Assembly: GCA_937874275.1 (NCBI GenBank)
Contig: CALNAU010000038.1
Coordinates: forward strand, 1-43,737
Direction of reading: 5' to 3'
Length of the DNA: 43,737 nucleotides
Origin: an uncultured Clostridia bacterium
GTDB taxonomy: Bacteria; Bacillota; Clostridia; Christensenellales; Aristaeellaceae
Part shown: piece by piece, positions 32,666-40,317 of the stretch
Layout of the letters: every line of letters begins with the position of its first letter
Numbering within the stretch: the stretch's first letter is position 1
Notes under the pieces: model-generated
The model's input: only the letters and a program-made list of their open reading frames with translations
What the model was told of the DNA's origin: nothing
The model's database searches: none
Position numbers and translations under genes: made by a program

Positions 32666-34652
32666 CGGCGGCCTCCCTCATGGCGGCGGGCTGTTTGGGC
32701 CGCTGCTGCTGGCTGAATGTATCGGGCTTGTTAAAGTCTGCAAAGCTGCTGATGTATTCGCGCCTGGGCTCAACCTTGTCGCCCATCAGCACCGTAATCA
32801 GCCGGTCGGCCTCGGCGCCGTCCTCCAGCGTGACCTGCATCAGCTTGCGGCGGGCCGGGTCCATGGTGGTCTCCCACAGCTGTTCGGGGTTCATTTCACC
32901 CAGGCCTTTGTAGCGCTGAATGGTGTAGTTTTTCAGGCCCGTCGTGGCCTTCTTGAGCTCCTTGTCATCGTAGGCGTACTGGTCGCCCGTGCTGCTCTTG
33001 ACCAGGTACAGCGGCGGCATGCCGATGTAGACATGCCCGGCGGAAATCAAATCGCGCATATAGCGGAAGAAGAAGGTGAGCAAAATCGCGCGGATGTGCG
33101 CGCCGTCCTGGTCGGCGTCCGACAGGATAATCACCTTGTGGTACTTCAGCCCGTCCAGGCTGAAATCCTCATCGATGTTGGTACCCAGCGCCGTGATGAC
33201 CGAGCGGAACTCCTCATTGCCCAGCACCTGGTCAATGCGCTTTTTCTCCACGTTGAGGGGCTTGCCGCGCAGCGGTAATATGGCCTGAAAGCGCCGGTCG
33301 CGCCCCTGCTTGGCGCTGCCGCCCGCGCTGTCGCCCTCCACGATGAGCAGCTCGTTTTCCAGCGGGTTGCGCCCGGTGCAGCTGGACAACTTGCCCACCA
33401 GGGGCGCCGCCTCCAGCTCATTGCGGGCGCGGGCCACCTCCCGGGCCTTGCGGGATGCCTCGCGCACCCGGGCGGCCTTGAGGGCCTTTTCCATAATCAG
33501 CTGGCCCAGCTCGGCGTTTTTGAGGTCCTCCAAAAACTCCTGCAGCTTAAGGCTCACCATGGCCTCGATAGCCGGGCGCACCTCGGTGTTGCCCAGGCGG
33601 CCCTTGGTCTGCCCCTCAAACTGCGGGTTGGGCACCTTGACCGACAGCAGCGCCGTCAGGCCCTCGCGGTAATCCTCGCCCGCCAGGCCCATGTCCTTCT
33701 CCTTGATGGCGCCGATGCGCCGCCCATAGTCGTTAAAGCCCTTGGTCAGCGCCGCGCGCAGCCCCGTCTCATGGGTGCCGCCTTCAGCGGTGGGGATGTT
33801 GTTGACGTAGGAGAAGGTGGACTCGGTGTAGGCGTCGGTGTATTGCATGGCCAGCTGCATCATGATGCCGTCCCGCTGCGCCTCAAAGATGATGGGCGTG
33901 GGGTGCAGCGGCGTTTTGTCGCGGTTGAGGTAGCTGACGTAGTCGGCGATGCCGCCGTCGTACTGGAAGGTGCGCGGCTCGTTCTGCGGCGGCTGGGCGC
34001 GCTCATCCTGGAAGGTGATGCTGGCCCCGCGGTTGAGGTAGGCCAGCTCGCGCAGCCTGCGGGCGATGGTTTCACCGTTCCACTGGGTTTCCTCAAACAC
34101 GGCGTCATCGGGCAAAAAACGCACCAGCGTGCCGTGCTTGCGGGTGTTGCCCACCTTTTGCAGCTCGCCCACGGGGTGGCCGGGCAGCAGCTTCTTGGCC
34201 TTGGGGTCCCACACGCTTTCAAAGCGCATGTGCCAGTGCTCCCAATCGCGGAAGCTGTCCACGGTCATCCACTTGCTCAGCGCGTTGACCACCGACGCGC
34301 CAACGCCGTGCAGGCCGCCGGAATAGTTGTAGTTCTTGTGGTCAAACTTGCCGCCCGCGTGCAGCTTGGTGTAAATCAGCTCTACCCCCGAGATGCCCAG
34401 CTTGGGGTGCTTGTCCACCGGCACGCCGCGGCCATTGTCCCATACGCTGCAGGAGCCATCCTTATGAATGGTGACGGTTACCTCGGTGGCGTAGTCGTTG
34501 GCAATCTCGTCGATGCCGTTGTCCACAATCTCCCACAGCAGGTGGTGCAGCCCCCGCTGCCCGGTGGAACCAATGTACATGCCCGGGCGCATGCGTACCG
34601 CGTCCAGGCCATCCAAAACTTGGAGGTTTTCAGCTGTATATTGTTTGGGCAT
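32658..34652 (-). CDS. parE: DNA topoisomerase IV subunit B
   Basis: ATPase subunit of topoisomerase IV, 664 residues. GHKL ATP-binding motifs: EIVDNGIDEIAN, DNGRGVPVDKHP and GGLHGVGASVVNALS. The TOPRIM domain starts ELLIVEGDSAGGSAKQGRDRRFQAILPLRGKPLNVEKK and has the DADQDGAHIR metal site. The KQGRDRRFQA wording fits ParE-type proteins. The start MPKQYTAENLQVLDGLDAVRMRPGMYIGS is canonical, with AAAGGA before the ATG. It heads the parE-parC-MATE operon. I could not find a clear promoter; the 188-bp leader holds the palindromic element at 34706-34795. Confidence 0.92.
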   Translation of the reverse strand: MPKQYTAENLQVLDGLDAVRMRPGMYIGSTGQRGLHHLLWEIVDNGIDEIANDYATEVTVTIHKDGSCSVWDNGRGVPVDKHPKLGISGVELIYTKLHAGGKFDHKNYNYSGGLHGVGASVVNALSKWMTVDSFRDWEHWHMRFESVWDPKAKKLLPGHPVGELQKVGNTRKHGTLVRFLPDDAVFEETQWNGETIARRLRELAYLNRGASITFQDERAQPPQNEPRTFQYDGGIADYVSYLNRDKTPLHPTPIIFEAQRDGIMMQLAMQYTDAYTESTFSYVNNIPTAEGGTHETGLRAALTKGFNDYGRRIGAIKEKDMGLAGEDYREGLTALLSVKVPNPQFEGQTKGRLGNTEVRPAIEAMVSLKLQEFLEDLKNAELGQLIMEKALKAARVREASRKAREVARARNELEAAPLVGKLSSCTGRNPLENELLIVEGDSAGGSAKQGRDRRFQAILPLRGKPLNVEKKRIDQVLGNEEFRSVITALGTNIDEDFSLDGLKYHKVIILSDADQDGAHIRAILLTFFFRYMRDLISAGHVYIGMPPLYLVKSSTGDQYAYDDKELKKATTGLKNYTIQRYKGLGEMNPEQLWETTMDPARRKLMQVTLEDGAEADRLITVLMGDKVEPRREYISSFADFNKPDTFSQQQRPKQPAAMREAADA

Positions 34653-34705
34653 GGTTATCCTTTCTACTTGCTGAACGCTTTCATAAACGCTTCAATGGGC
34701 TTGTT

Positions 34706-34795
34706 CTTTTCTGTCCCCGCTTTGCCTCGCTCAGTCAGCGTAGCGCCGCTACGCCTCCTTCCCTCGGCTGCGCGGAGACCGGAAAACCCCTGCGC
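34706..34795. repeat. Long imperfect palindromic element between the SDR gene and parE
   Basis: A roughly 90-bp imperfect hairpin centred on the exact palindrome GCGTAGCG-C-CGCTACGC (34738-34754). The flanks TTTTCTGTCCCCGC at left and the reverse complement of GGAGACCGGAAAA at right extend the stem with mismatches. It lies downstream of the SDR gene and upstream of parE on the same strand, so it may terminate SDR transcripts or be a dispersed palindromic repeat. Nothing else is seen in the 188 bp between the two genes. Confidence 0.5.
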
Positions 34796-34840
34796 CTACT
34801 TTTGCGTTTTCTCAATTGTTCGGCATGGGGTACCTCAGTC

Positions 34841-35602
34841 CTAAATGGCGGGCATCACATAGCCGCCGCACACCGGCAGGTACACGCCGGTGATGAAGGC
34901 CGCCAGGTCGCTGGCCAGAAAGGCCACGGCGTTGGCAATCTCCTGATCGGTGCCGCGGCGCTTGAGGGCGGTGTGCCGCTCGTAGTCGGGCTGGCGCTCG
35001 GTGCCGCGCTGGCGGTCGTTATCGCTGATGGTCCAGCCGGGGGCCACCTGGTTGACTGTGACGCCTTGCTCACCCACCTCGCGGGCCAGCACGCGCAGCA
35101 CGCCGTCCATGCCGCGCTTGCCCGCCACATAGGCGGACTGGCTGGGCAGGCACTGCATGGCGCACTCGGTATTGATGCCGATGAAGCGGCCATAGCCCTG
35201 CTCGGTCATGTGGGGCACAAAGGCCTTGGCTACCAGCACATTGTGCATCACGCAGGTGTCAAACTGGCTTTGGTAATCCTGCGGCGCCTGCTCCAGCACG
35301 CTGACCCAGTCATACTGGCGCACCGCGCAGGTTACCACAATCTGGGGCATGCCAAGCTGTTCCGCCACGTGAGCGGCCATCAAATGGACTTCATCCTCGC
35401 GGCTCACGTCGGCGCATACCGTCACCGCCCTGCGGCCCAGCGCCCGGATGGCGGCGGCGACCTCCTCGGCCTTGTCGTGGCTGTGATGGTAGTGTACTGC
35501 CACATCCGTGCCGCACTGGGCCAGCGTCTGGGCAATCACCCGCCCCAGCTGCCCGGCTGCACCGGTGACCAGGGCCACCTTGCCGGTCAAATCAATCTGC
35601 AT
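34841..35602 (-). CDS. Short-chain dehydrogenase/reductase with an altered catalytic site
   Basis: 253-residue classical-type SDR of the FabG-like family, NAD(P)-dependent, cytoplasmic. The Rossmann glycine motif is TGAAGQLG (13-20), with Gln18 replacing the usual Gly. The catalytic tetrad is Asn121, Thr145, Tyr158 and Lys162 (YVAGK), so the usual Ser is Thr. The conserved NNAG of strand 4 is replaced by TCAV (91-94). The cofactor-binding Asp of CADVS is present. The substrate is unknown. The start at 35602 has a GGGAGGGG site; the long frame upstream to 36343 lies antisense to the barnase gene and is rejected. Monocistronic. Confidence 0.82.
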   Translation of the reverse strand: MQIDLTGKVALVTGAAGQLGRVIAQTLAQCGTDVAVHYHHSHDKAEEVAAAIRALGRRAVTVCADVSREDEVHLMAAHVAEQLGMPQIVVTCAVRQYDWVSVLEQAPQDYQSQFDTCVMHNVLVAKAFVPHMTEQGYGRFIGINTECAMQCLPSQSAYVAGKRGMDGVLRVLAREVGEQGVTVNQVAPGWTISDNDRQRGTERQPDYERHTALKRRGTDQEIANAVAFLASDLAAFITGVYLPVCGGYVMPAI

Positions 35603-35624
35603 GATATACCCCTCCCAAAGCGGT

Positions 35625-35652
35625 ATTATACCATAGGTTTGCCCGCGTACAA
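35625..35652 (-). promoter_or_regulatory. SDR gene promoter
   Basis: Minus strand TTGTAC (35647-35652), 16-nt spacer, TATAAT (35625-35630). The -10 sits in a small palindrome GGTAT-T-ATACC (35622-35632). It is divergent from the barnase promoter. Confidence 0.6.
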
Positions 35653-35706
35653 GGCGGCAGCGCGCCCGAGCGCCGGGATTTCTGCCGGGTTGCGCGCCGC
35701 TGCCCT

Positions 35707-35734
35707 TTGCGCCGCCGGGGCGGGATGGTATACT
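35707..35734 (+). promoter_or_regulatory. Barnase-barstar promoter
   Basis: TTGCGC (35707-35712), 16-nt spacer, TATACT (35729-35734) with an extended -10 TG at 35726-35727. AGGAGG at 35744-35749 follows as ribosome site. The -35 is weak, suggesting low basal expression. Confidence 0.6.
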
Positions 35735-35755
35735 ACCCACATCAGGAGGATGTGT

Positions 35756-36283
35756 ATGCGCAACAAGGGAAAGATAAACTGGGGCAGCGCCATCGTGCTG
35801 CTGGCATTGATTGTGGTGTATTTTGCCACCGGCGGCGGTCTCAAAAAGCCGGCGGGAGACACGCCCTCCCCTACCGTGGCGCCGATTGCCACACAGGCCG
35901 CGATATCCGTTACGCCAAGGGTGACGCCCGCCGCGGTGCGGGCCACGGACAAGCCGGGGAATAAGGAAGCCGTGGCCGCCTACATCCGCGCCCATGGCGA
36001 GCTGCCGGACTACTATATTACAAAGGATGAGGCCGGCAAGCTGGGCTGGCCGGGCGGCGATTTGCAGCCCTACGCGCCCGGCAAAATGATTGGCGGCGAC
36101 CGCTTTGGCAACTTCGAGGACCTGCTGCCCGACAAGCGCGGGCGCACCTGGCAGGAGGCCGACATCGGCTCGTTCGCCAAGGCATCCCGCGGGCCCGAGC
36201 GCATTGTGTTTTCCAATGACGGGCTCATCTATTACACGCCCGATCACTATGAAAGCTTTGTTGAGATGAAGGAGGGCAGATAG
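35756..36283 (+). CDS. Barnase-type ribonuclease with N-terminal membrane anchor
   Basis: 175-residue guanyl-specific RNase of the barnase/N1 family. The C-terminal domain (about 70-175) keeps all catalytic residues: Lys90 in YITK (barnase Lys27), Glu134 in TWQEADI (Glu73), Arg145 (Arg83), Arg149 in PERIVFS (Arg87) and His164 in TPDHYESF (His102). The N-terminus has one hydrophobic segment (IVLLALIVVYFATGGG, about 13-28) and a Thr/Pro linker (PSPTVAPIATQA, TPRVTP), so the enzyme is either anchored outside the membrane or secreted with late cleavage. Classical barnase has a cleaved signal peptide. AGGAGG lies 6 nt before the ATG at 35756. Its inhibitor gene follows directly. Confidence 0.93.
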   Translation: MRNKGKINWGSAIVLLALIVVYFATGGGLKKPAGDTPSPTVAPIATQAAISVTPRVTPAAVRATDKPGNKEAVAAYIRAHGELPDYYITKDEAGKLGWPGGDLQPYAPGKMIGGDRFGNFEDLLPDKRGRTWQEADIGSFAKASRGPERIVFSNDGLIYYTPDHYESFVEMKEGR

Positions 36284-36553
36284 ATGCGCCTCATCGCACT
36301 GGACGGCCGGGCCATGGATACCAGGGCCGCGCTGCACCGCCACTTAAAGGAAGAACTTTCGCTGCCCGACTACTACGGCAACAACCTGGATGCCCTCAAC
36401 GACTGCCTGGGCGAGATGCGCGATGTGCAGGTGGTGCTGCGCTACCCGCAGGCCATGCTCAATAGCCTGGGCGTGTACGGGCAGCGCACCATGGATGTAT
36501 TCCGCGCGCAGGCGGACCAGCGCAGCGACTTCCGCTTCCGGGCGGAGGGCTAA
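36284..36553 (+). CDS. Barstar-type ribonuclease inhibitor
   Basis: 89-residue cytoplasmic inhibitor expected to plug the active site of the ribonuclease encoded upstream. The interface helix YYGNNLDALNDCLGE is nearly the barstar sequence (YYGENLDALWDCL), with Asp36 and Asp40 at the positions of barstar Asp35 and Asp39. Barstar Trp38 is Asn39 here. Length equals barstar's 89-90. The ATG directly follows the RNase stop (TAGATG), so enzyme and inhibitor are made from one message. Its stop is 1 bp from the end of the convergent sirtuin gene. Confidence 0.93.
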   Translation: MRLIALDGRAMDTRAALHRHLKEELSLPDYYGNNLDALNDCLGEMRDVQVVLRYPQAMLNSLGVYGQRTMDVFRAQADQRSDFRFRAEG

Positions 36554-36554
36554 G

Positions 36555-37289
36555 TCAGCCCTTTAACATGTCCGCAGCTTCGCGCAGCGTCTGCCCGATG
36601 GGCGCGCTGATGAGCAGGTCTGCCCGCCGGTCCATGCCGGTGGGCGATTTGTTGATGATGACCAGCCGGCCCCGGTACCCCTGCACAAACCCGGCGGCGG
36701 GGTACACCGTCAGGCTGGTGCCGCCGATGATGAGCAGGTCGCAGTGGGCGATGGCATCCAGCGCGCCCTGGATGACTATCTCATCCAGCCCCTCGCCATA
36801 GAGCACCACATCGGGCTTGATGATGCCGCCGCATTGGCAGCGGGGCACACCGCGGCTTTCGGTAACGGCGTCCAGGCCATGCGCCTTGCCACAGGCCATG
36901 CAGTGGTTGCGGTGCACGCTGCCGTGCAGCTCCCACACGGTGCGGCTGCCCGCCTGCTGGTGCAGGCCGTCGATGTTCTGGGTGATGACGGCGCCCAGCT
37001 TGCCCTCCTTTTCCCATTGGGCCAATGCGATGTGGGCGGCGTTGGGCCGCGCGCCGGGCATCAGCATCTGGTCGCGGTAGAAGTCGTAGAAGGCCTCGGT
37101 CTCCTCGACAAAGTATTCGTGGCTGAGGATGGTTTCGGCCGGCAAGGTGTAGCGGCGGTTATACAGGCCGTCGGCGCTTCGGAAGTCCGGGATGCCGGAC
37201 TCGGTGGACACCCCGGCCCCGCCAAAGAACACGGCGCTGCGCGCCTCGCGCAGCATCTGCGCCAGCCGGGCCGGCTGGTTTTCGGTCAT
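36555..37289 (-). CDS. NAD-dependent protein deacylase, sirtuin (Sir2) family
   Basis: 244-residue NAD+-dependent deacetylase or deacylase. Visible motifs: GAGVSTESGIPDFRS (24-38, NAD-binding), TQNIDGLH (103-110), catalytic His122 in ELHGSVHRNHC, a Cys4 zinc module (Cys130, Cys133, Cys151, Cys153), and GTSLTVYPAAGF. It belongs to the bacterial CobB/SrtN-like class II or U sirtuins. The start at 37289 is chosen because AAGGAGGAA sits 8-10 nt upstream; a longer frame to 37307 runs over that site. Monocistronic, with its own promoter at 37323-37351; convergent to barstar. Confidence 0.93.
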   Translation of the reverse strand: MTENQPARLAQMLREARSAVFFGGAGVSTESGIPDFRSADGLYNRRYTLPAETILSHEYFVEETEAFYDFYRDQMLMPGARPNAAHIALAQWEKEGKLGAVITQNIDGLHQQAGSRTVWELHGSVHRNHCMACGKAHGLDAVTESRGVPRCQCGGIIKPDVVLYGEGLDEIVIQGALDAIAHCDLLIIGGTSLTVYPAAGFVQGYRGRLVIINKSPTGMDRRADLLISAPIGQTLREAADMLKG

Positions 37290-37322
37290 TGTCCGTTCCT
37301 CCTTCATATGCTAACTGTCTTC

Positions 37323-37351
37323 AGTATATCGGCTTTTTTGTCCTGTATCAA
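37323..37351 (-). promoter_or_regulatory. Sirtuin gene promoter
   Basis: Minus strand TTGATA (37346-37351), 17-nt spacer, TATACT (37323-37328): five of six consensus bases in each element. It is divergent to the MsmX/UgpC gene. That gene has a TATAAT at 37441-37446 as its likely -10, but no good -35 is visible. Confidence 0.75.
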
Positions 37352-37503
37352 ACAAGTTTGCCCTCAGCGCCGGGTTTGCACAAAGAAGCGGGCAAATCTT
37401 TGGTCATTTTAGTGGGTATCCACCAAGGTTGCGTTTTCGGTATAATAACAGCAGAGTTTCGGGCGGTTGCGTCCGGATGCACAACAACAGATGGAGGGAT
37501 ACT

Positions 37504-38625
37504 ATGGCAAGCGTAACCTTAAAGCACATTTATAAGATTTATCCGGGCAATGTGACCGCGGTCAGCGATTTTACCCTGGACATTGAGGACAAGGAATTCG
37601 TCGTGCTGGTCGGCCCGTCGGGCTGCGGCAAGTCTACCACCCTGCGCATGGTTGCCGGCCTGGAAGAGATTTCCGACGGCGAGCTCTACATCGGCGACCG
37701 CCTGGTCAACGACGTGGCGCCCAAGGACCGCGACATCGCCATGGTGTTCCAGAACTACGCGCTGTACCCCCACATGACGGTGTACGACAACATGGCCTTC
37801 GGCCTCAAGCTGCGCAAGACCCCCAAGGAGGATATCAAGCGCCGCGTGGAAGCCGCCGCCCACATCCTGGACATCGAGTACCTGCTCAACCGCAAGCCCA
37901 AGGCCCTGTCCGGCGGCCAGCGCCAGCGCGTTGCCCTGGGCCGTGCCATTGTGCGTGAGCCCAAGGTCTTCCTGATGGACGAACCGCTGTCCAACCTGGA
38001 TGCCAAGCTGCGCGTGGCCATGCGCACCGAAATCACCAAGCTGCACCAGCGCCTGCAGACCACGTTCATCTACGTGACCCACGACCAGACCGAGGCCATG
38101 ACGATGGGCTCCCGCATCTGCATCATGAAGGATGGCTTCATCCAGCAGGTGGATACCCCCCAGAACAACTATGACTACCCCAACAACAAGTTTGTGGCCA
38201 GCTTCATCGGCAGCCCGCAGATGAACTTCTTCGACGTCAAGCTGCAGGCCGAAAACGGCAAGGTGTATGCCCTGTTTGGCGACAACAAGGTGCTCGTGCC
38301 CGCTGAAAAGATCAAGAAGCTGGTGGACGAGAGCTATGTCGGCAAGGAAGTCACCATGGGCATCCGCCCCGAGAACATCTCCGACGACCCGGAGAAGGTT
38401 GCCGCCAACCCCGAGGCCACCATCCCCGTGCACGTGGAAGTGACCGAGCTGATGGGCAGCGAGACCTACCTGTACTTCTCCACCTCCGGCAAGGAAGAGA
38501 ACGTCATTGCCCGCGTTGACCCCCGCACCACCACCCACATGGGCGACGATACCAAGGTTGTGCTGGACACCAGCCGCCTGCACTTCTTCGACAAGGAGAC
38601 CGAGGCCACCATCCTCACTCGTTAA
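37504..38625 (+). CDS. Sugar ABC transporter ATPase, MsmX/UgpC/MalK type
   Basis: 373-residue ATP-binding subunit for carbohydrate importers. Walker A GPSGCGKST (37-45), Q-loop VFQNYALYPHMTVYDNM, signature LSGGQRQR, Walker B VFLMDEPLSNLDAKLR and switch YVTHDQTEAM are all intact. A C-terminal MalK-type OB/TOBE region follows (about 240-373, with VTMGIRPENISDD). No permease or binding-protein gene is adjacent, as is typical of MsmX, the shared ATPase that energises several sugar transporters. The start is MASVTLKHIYK at 37504, with GGAGGG upstream; the longer frame to 37429 would include the promoter region. It is followed by a terminator at 38644-38673. Confidence 0.9.
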   Translation: MASVTLKHIYKIYPGNVTAVSDFTLDIEDKEFVVLVGPSGCGKSTTLRMVAGLEEISDGELYIGDRLVNDVAPKDRDIAMVFQNYALYPHMTVYDNMAFGLKLRKTPKEDIKRRVEAAAHILDIEYLLNRKPKALSGGQRQRVALGRAIVREPKVFLMDEPLSNLDAKLRVAMRTEITKLHQRLQTTFIYVTHDQTEAMTMGSRICIMKDGFIQQVDTPQNNYDYPNNKFVASFIGSPQMNFFDVKLQAENGKVYALFGDNKVLVPAEKIKKLVDESYVGKEVTMGIRPENISDDPEKVAANPEATIPVHVEVTELMGSETYLYFSTSGKEENVIARVDPRTTTHMGDDTKVVLDTSRLHFFDKETEATILTR

Positions 38626-38643
38626 TCTACGTTGGTTGCTCAC

Positions 38644-38673
38644 GCCGCCGCCGGGTTTCCGGCGGCGGCTTTG
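38644..38673 (+). terminator. Terminator after the MsmX/UgpC gene
   Basis: Perfect 11-bp GC stem GCCGCCGCCGG / CCGGCGGCGGC (38644-38654 and 38659-38669), loop GTTT, followed by TTTG. Confidence 0.88.
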
Positions 38674-38752
38674 CGTGCTTTGGCCGGTGCTTCAAAATGC
38701 ATATTCTTCAATGGAACAGTCAAGTGCTTCAATCGGCCCGAATCTATGTTCG

Positions 38753-39058
38753 TGTGGACAATTCATGGGGAAAGATGCCACGCAAGCCTGTGGATAACAT
38801 ACGGCGCATTTACACTAATTTTACACAATCCGCCATTTTACAGGGAAATCCCGGCGAAATCTGTGGATAACGCTGTGGACAATGGGGATATCCCCGGCCA
38901 ATCGGCGGCCTGAATATCTATCGGCGGCCTATACCGCATAAACGCCTGAAAAGGGCAATGCCCGGCAGGATTGCCGTGAATAGGCTTGAATAATCACCCG
39001 AAAAAATAGAATAATAATTAAATATTGGAATAAATATGCGTAGAATTCGTGTGGATAT
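38753..39058. other. oriC: Candidate chromosomal replication origin (oriC): DnaA-box cluster and AT-rich unwinding element
   Basis: The 565-bp stretch without a gene between 38626 and 39190. DnaA boxes (TTATCCACA, read as TGTGGATAA): perfect copies at 38789-38797 and 38862-38870; one-mismatch copies TGTGGACAA at 38753-38761 and 38874-38882, and TGTGGATAT at 39050-39058. All five point the same way. Next to them lies a perfect palindrome GGGGATATCCCC (38884-38895), an 11-bp direct repeat ATCGGCGGCCT (38901-38911 and 38920-38930) and, at about 39001-39037, an AT-rich stretch with only four G or C bases inside a GC-rich genome, fitting a DNA unwinding element. It contains TAATAAT steps that might act as DnaA-trio elements. 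recF, rlmH and dnaB are nearby, as near other Firmicute origins. No dnaA, dnaN or gyrB is seen in the flanking genes. Confidence 0.8.
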
Positions 39059-39141
39059 CCTGGGGGAAGTCCGAAATTGCGGCGGGCGGCATGGTGCGCC
39101 GTACACCACAACACGGGCGAATACCTCACGCGTAGGATTGC

Positions 39142-39170
39142 TTGAAAGCCCGCGGGGCATGGGGTATACT
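39142..39170 (+). promoter_or_regulatory. Promoter of the HAD-rlmH-recF operon
   Basis: TTGAAA (39142-39147), 17-nt spacer, TATACT (39165-39170), both 5 of 6. The expected start lies only about 14 nt before the ATG, so the leader is very short. It is adjacent to the candidate oriC. Confidence 0.78.
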
Positions 39171-39190
39171 GGCGCAGGTTGGAGGTGCGC

Positions 39191-39853
39191 ATGAACATCA
39201 ACACGGTACTGTTTGACATGGATGGCCTGCTGCTGGATACGGAGACACTGGGGGTCAAGGTATCCGTCCACGCGGCGCAGCAGCAGGGGATTGAGCTCAG
39301 CGAGTCGCTGCACTTCGCCACCCTGGGCACCTCCTACGAGGAGACGGCCGCGCGCTTTCTGGCCGTACATCCGAACATCGACATGACGCGCTATCGCGCG
39401 GATTATCTGCGCGGCCTACGCGACTGGGTGACGCGCGACGGCGTGCCCCTCAAGCCCCATGCCGCAGCACTGCTCGCGTGGCTGAAGGCGCATGGCTACG
39501 CCATGGGACTGTGCAGCGGGTCGGACAGGGCGCTGGTAGAACTGTATCTGCGCCTGGCGGACTTCGCGCAATACTTCCCCGTCATTGTGGCGGGGGATGA
39601 CGGCGGCCTGCGCAGCAAGCCCGCCCCCGACATGTATCTGAAGGGTGCCGATTTGCTCAACGCCCGGCCCGGGCACTGCCTGGTGCTGGAGGATTCGCCC
39701 AATGGCCTGCGCGCCGGACGCGCCGCTGGGATGCACACCGTGATGGTGCCCGATTTGATTCCCTTCACGCGGGAATTGGCCCCCTATTGCGATGTGGTGT
39801 TGGATGACCTGGGCGGCGTGCCCGCCCTGCTGGAGCCCGGGGCGTGCCTGTAA
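39191..39853 (+). CDS. HAD-superfamily hydrolase, beta-phosphoglucomutase/phosphatase-like
   Basis: 220-residue HAD hydrolase of subfamily IA with the PGMB-like cap. Motif I VLFDMDGLLLDTE contains the nucleophile Asp pair, motif II is LCSGSD, motif III the Lys of RSKPAPDMY, and motif IV EDSPNGLRAGRAAGM. It hydrolyses or transfers phosphate from a small phosphorylated substrate; the substrate cannot be told. The ATG at 39191 has GGAGG 5 nt upstream (39181-39185). It is the first gene of the HAD-rlmH-recF unit and overlaps rlmH by 10 bp. Confidence 0.9.
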   Translation: MNINTVLFDMDGLLLDTETLGVKVSVHAAQQQGIELSESLHFATLGTSYEETAARFLAVHPNIDMTRYRADYLRGLRDWVTRDGVPLKPHAAALLAWLKAHGYAMGLCSGSDRALVELYLRLADFAQYFPVIVAGDDGGLRSKPAPDMYLKGADLLNARPGHCLVLEDSPNGLRAGRAAGMHTVMVPDLIPFTRELAPYCDVVLDDLGGVPALLEPGACL

Positions 39854-40317
39854 CCATCGTGGCCGTGGGCCGCATGGGTGAGCCCCTGGCCGCGGCCGCG
39901 CGGGAGTATCAAAAGCGTCTGTCCCGCTATGACAAGCTCACCGTCATCGAGGTGCCCGACCAGCGGGAGCCCGCCAACCTGTCCCCGGCGTTGATGGAGC
40001 AGGTGATGCAGCGGGAGGGGCAGCAGATTTTGCGTCACATCCGCCCGGGCGACCATGTGGCCGCGCTCTGCATCCAGGGCGAATCGCCCAACAGCGAGAC
40101 CTTTGCCCAGCGCCTGCGCGGCCTGCGCGATGGCGGCAGCCCCGTTGTGTTTGTCATCGGCGGCTCGCTGGGCCTGGCGCCCGAGGTGCTGGCCCGGGCT
40201 GACAGCAAGCTGTCGCTATCCGCGCTCACCATGCCCCACCAGCTGGCCCGCGTGGTGCTGCTGGAGCAGATTTACCGCGCGTTCAAAATCCTGTCCGGCG
40301 AAAGGTATCACAAATAA
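39844..40317 (+). CDS. rlmH: 23S rRNA (pseudouridine1915-N3)-methyltransferase RlmH
   Basis: 157-residue SPOUT methyltransferase that methylates pseudouridine 1915 of 23S rRNA. It has the conserved VTIVAVGRM start, the SAM-binding knot FVIGGSLGL with downstream RADSKLSLSALTMPHQLARVVLLEQIYRA, and the C-terminal GERYHK. Length is normal. The start is GTG at 39844, overlapping the HAD gene by 10 bp. Its TAA shares a base with the recF ATG (TAATG). In many Firmicutes rlmH lies close to the origin. Confidence 0.97.
   Translation: MPVTIVAVGRMGEPLAAAAREYQKRLSRYDKLTVIEVPDQREPANLSPALMEQVMQREGQQILRHIRPGDHVAALCIQGESPNSETFAQRLRGLRDGGSPVVFVIGGSLGLAPEVLARADSKLSLSALTMPHQLARVVLLEQIYRAFKILSGERYHK

Noticed and set aside
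30227..34652. DNA gyrase (gyrA-gyrB) assignment
   Set aside because: The subunit A lacks the first-blade GyrA box and the B subunit has ParE-type wording (GDSAGGSAKQGRDRR). Gyrase is more likely elsewhere in the genome, so the pair is called topoisomerase IV with moderate certainty.
37429..37503. N-terminal extension of the MsmX/UgpC frame
   Set aside because: It would begin in the -10 region; the ATG at 37504 has GGAGGG at the right distance and gives the normal family N-terminus.
38626..39190. tRNA or small RNA gene in the oriC gap
   Set aside because: I could not fold any stretch into a cloverleaf, and the sequence is explained by DnaA boxes, palindromes, an AT-rich block and the HAD promoter.
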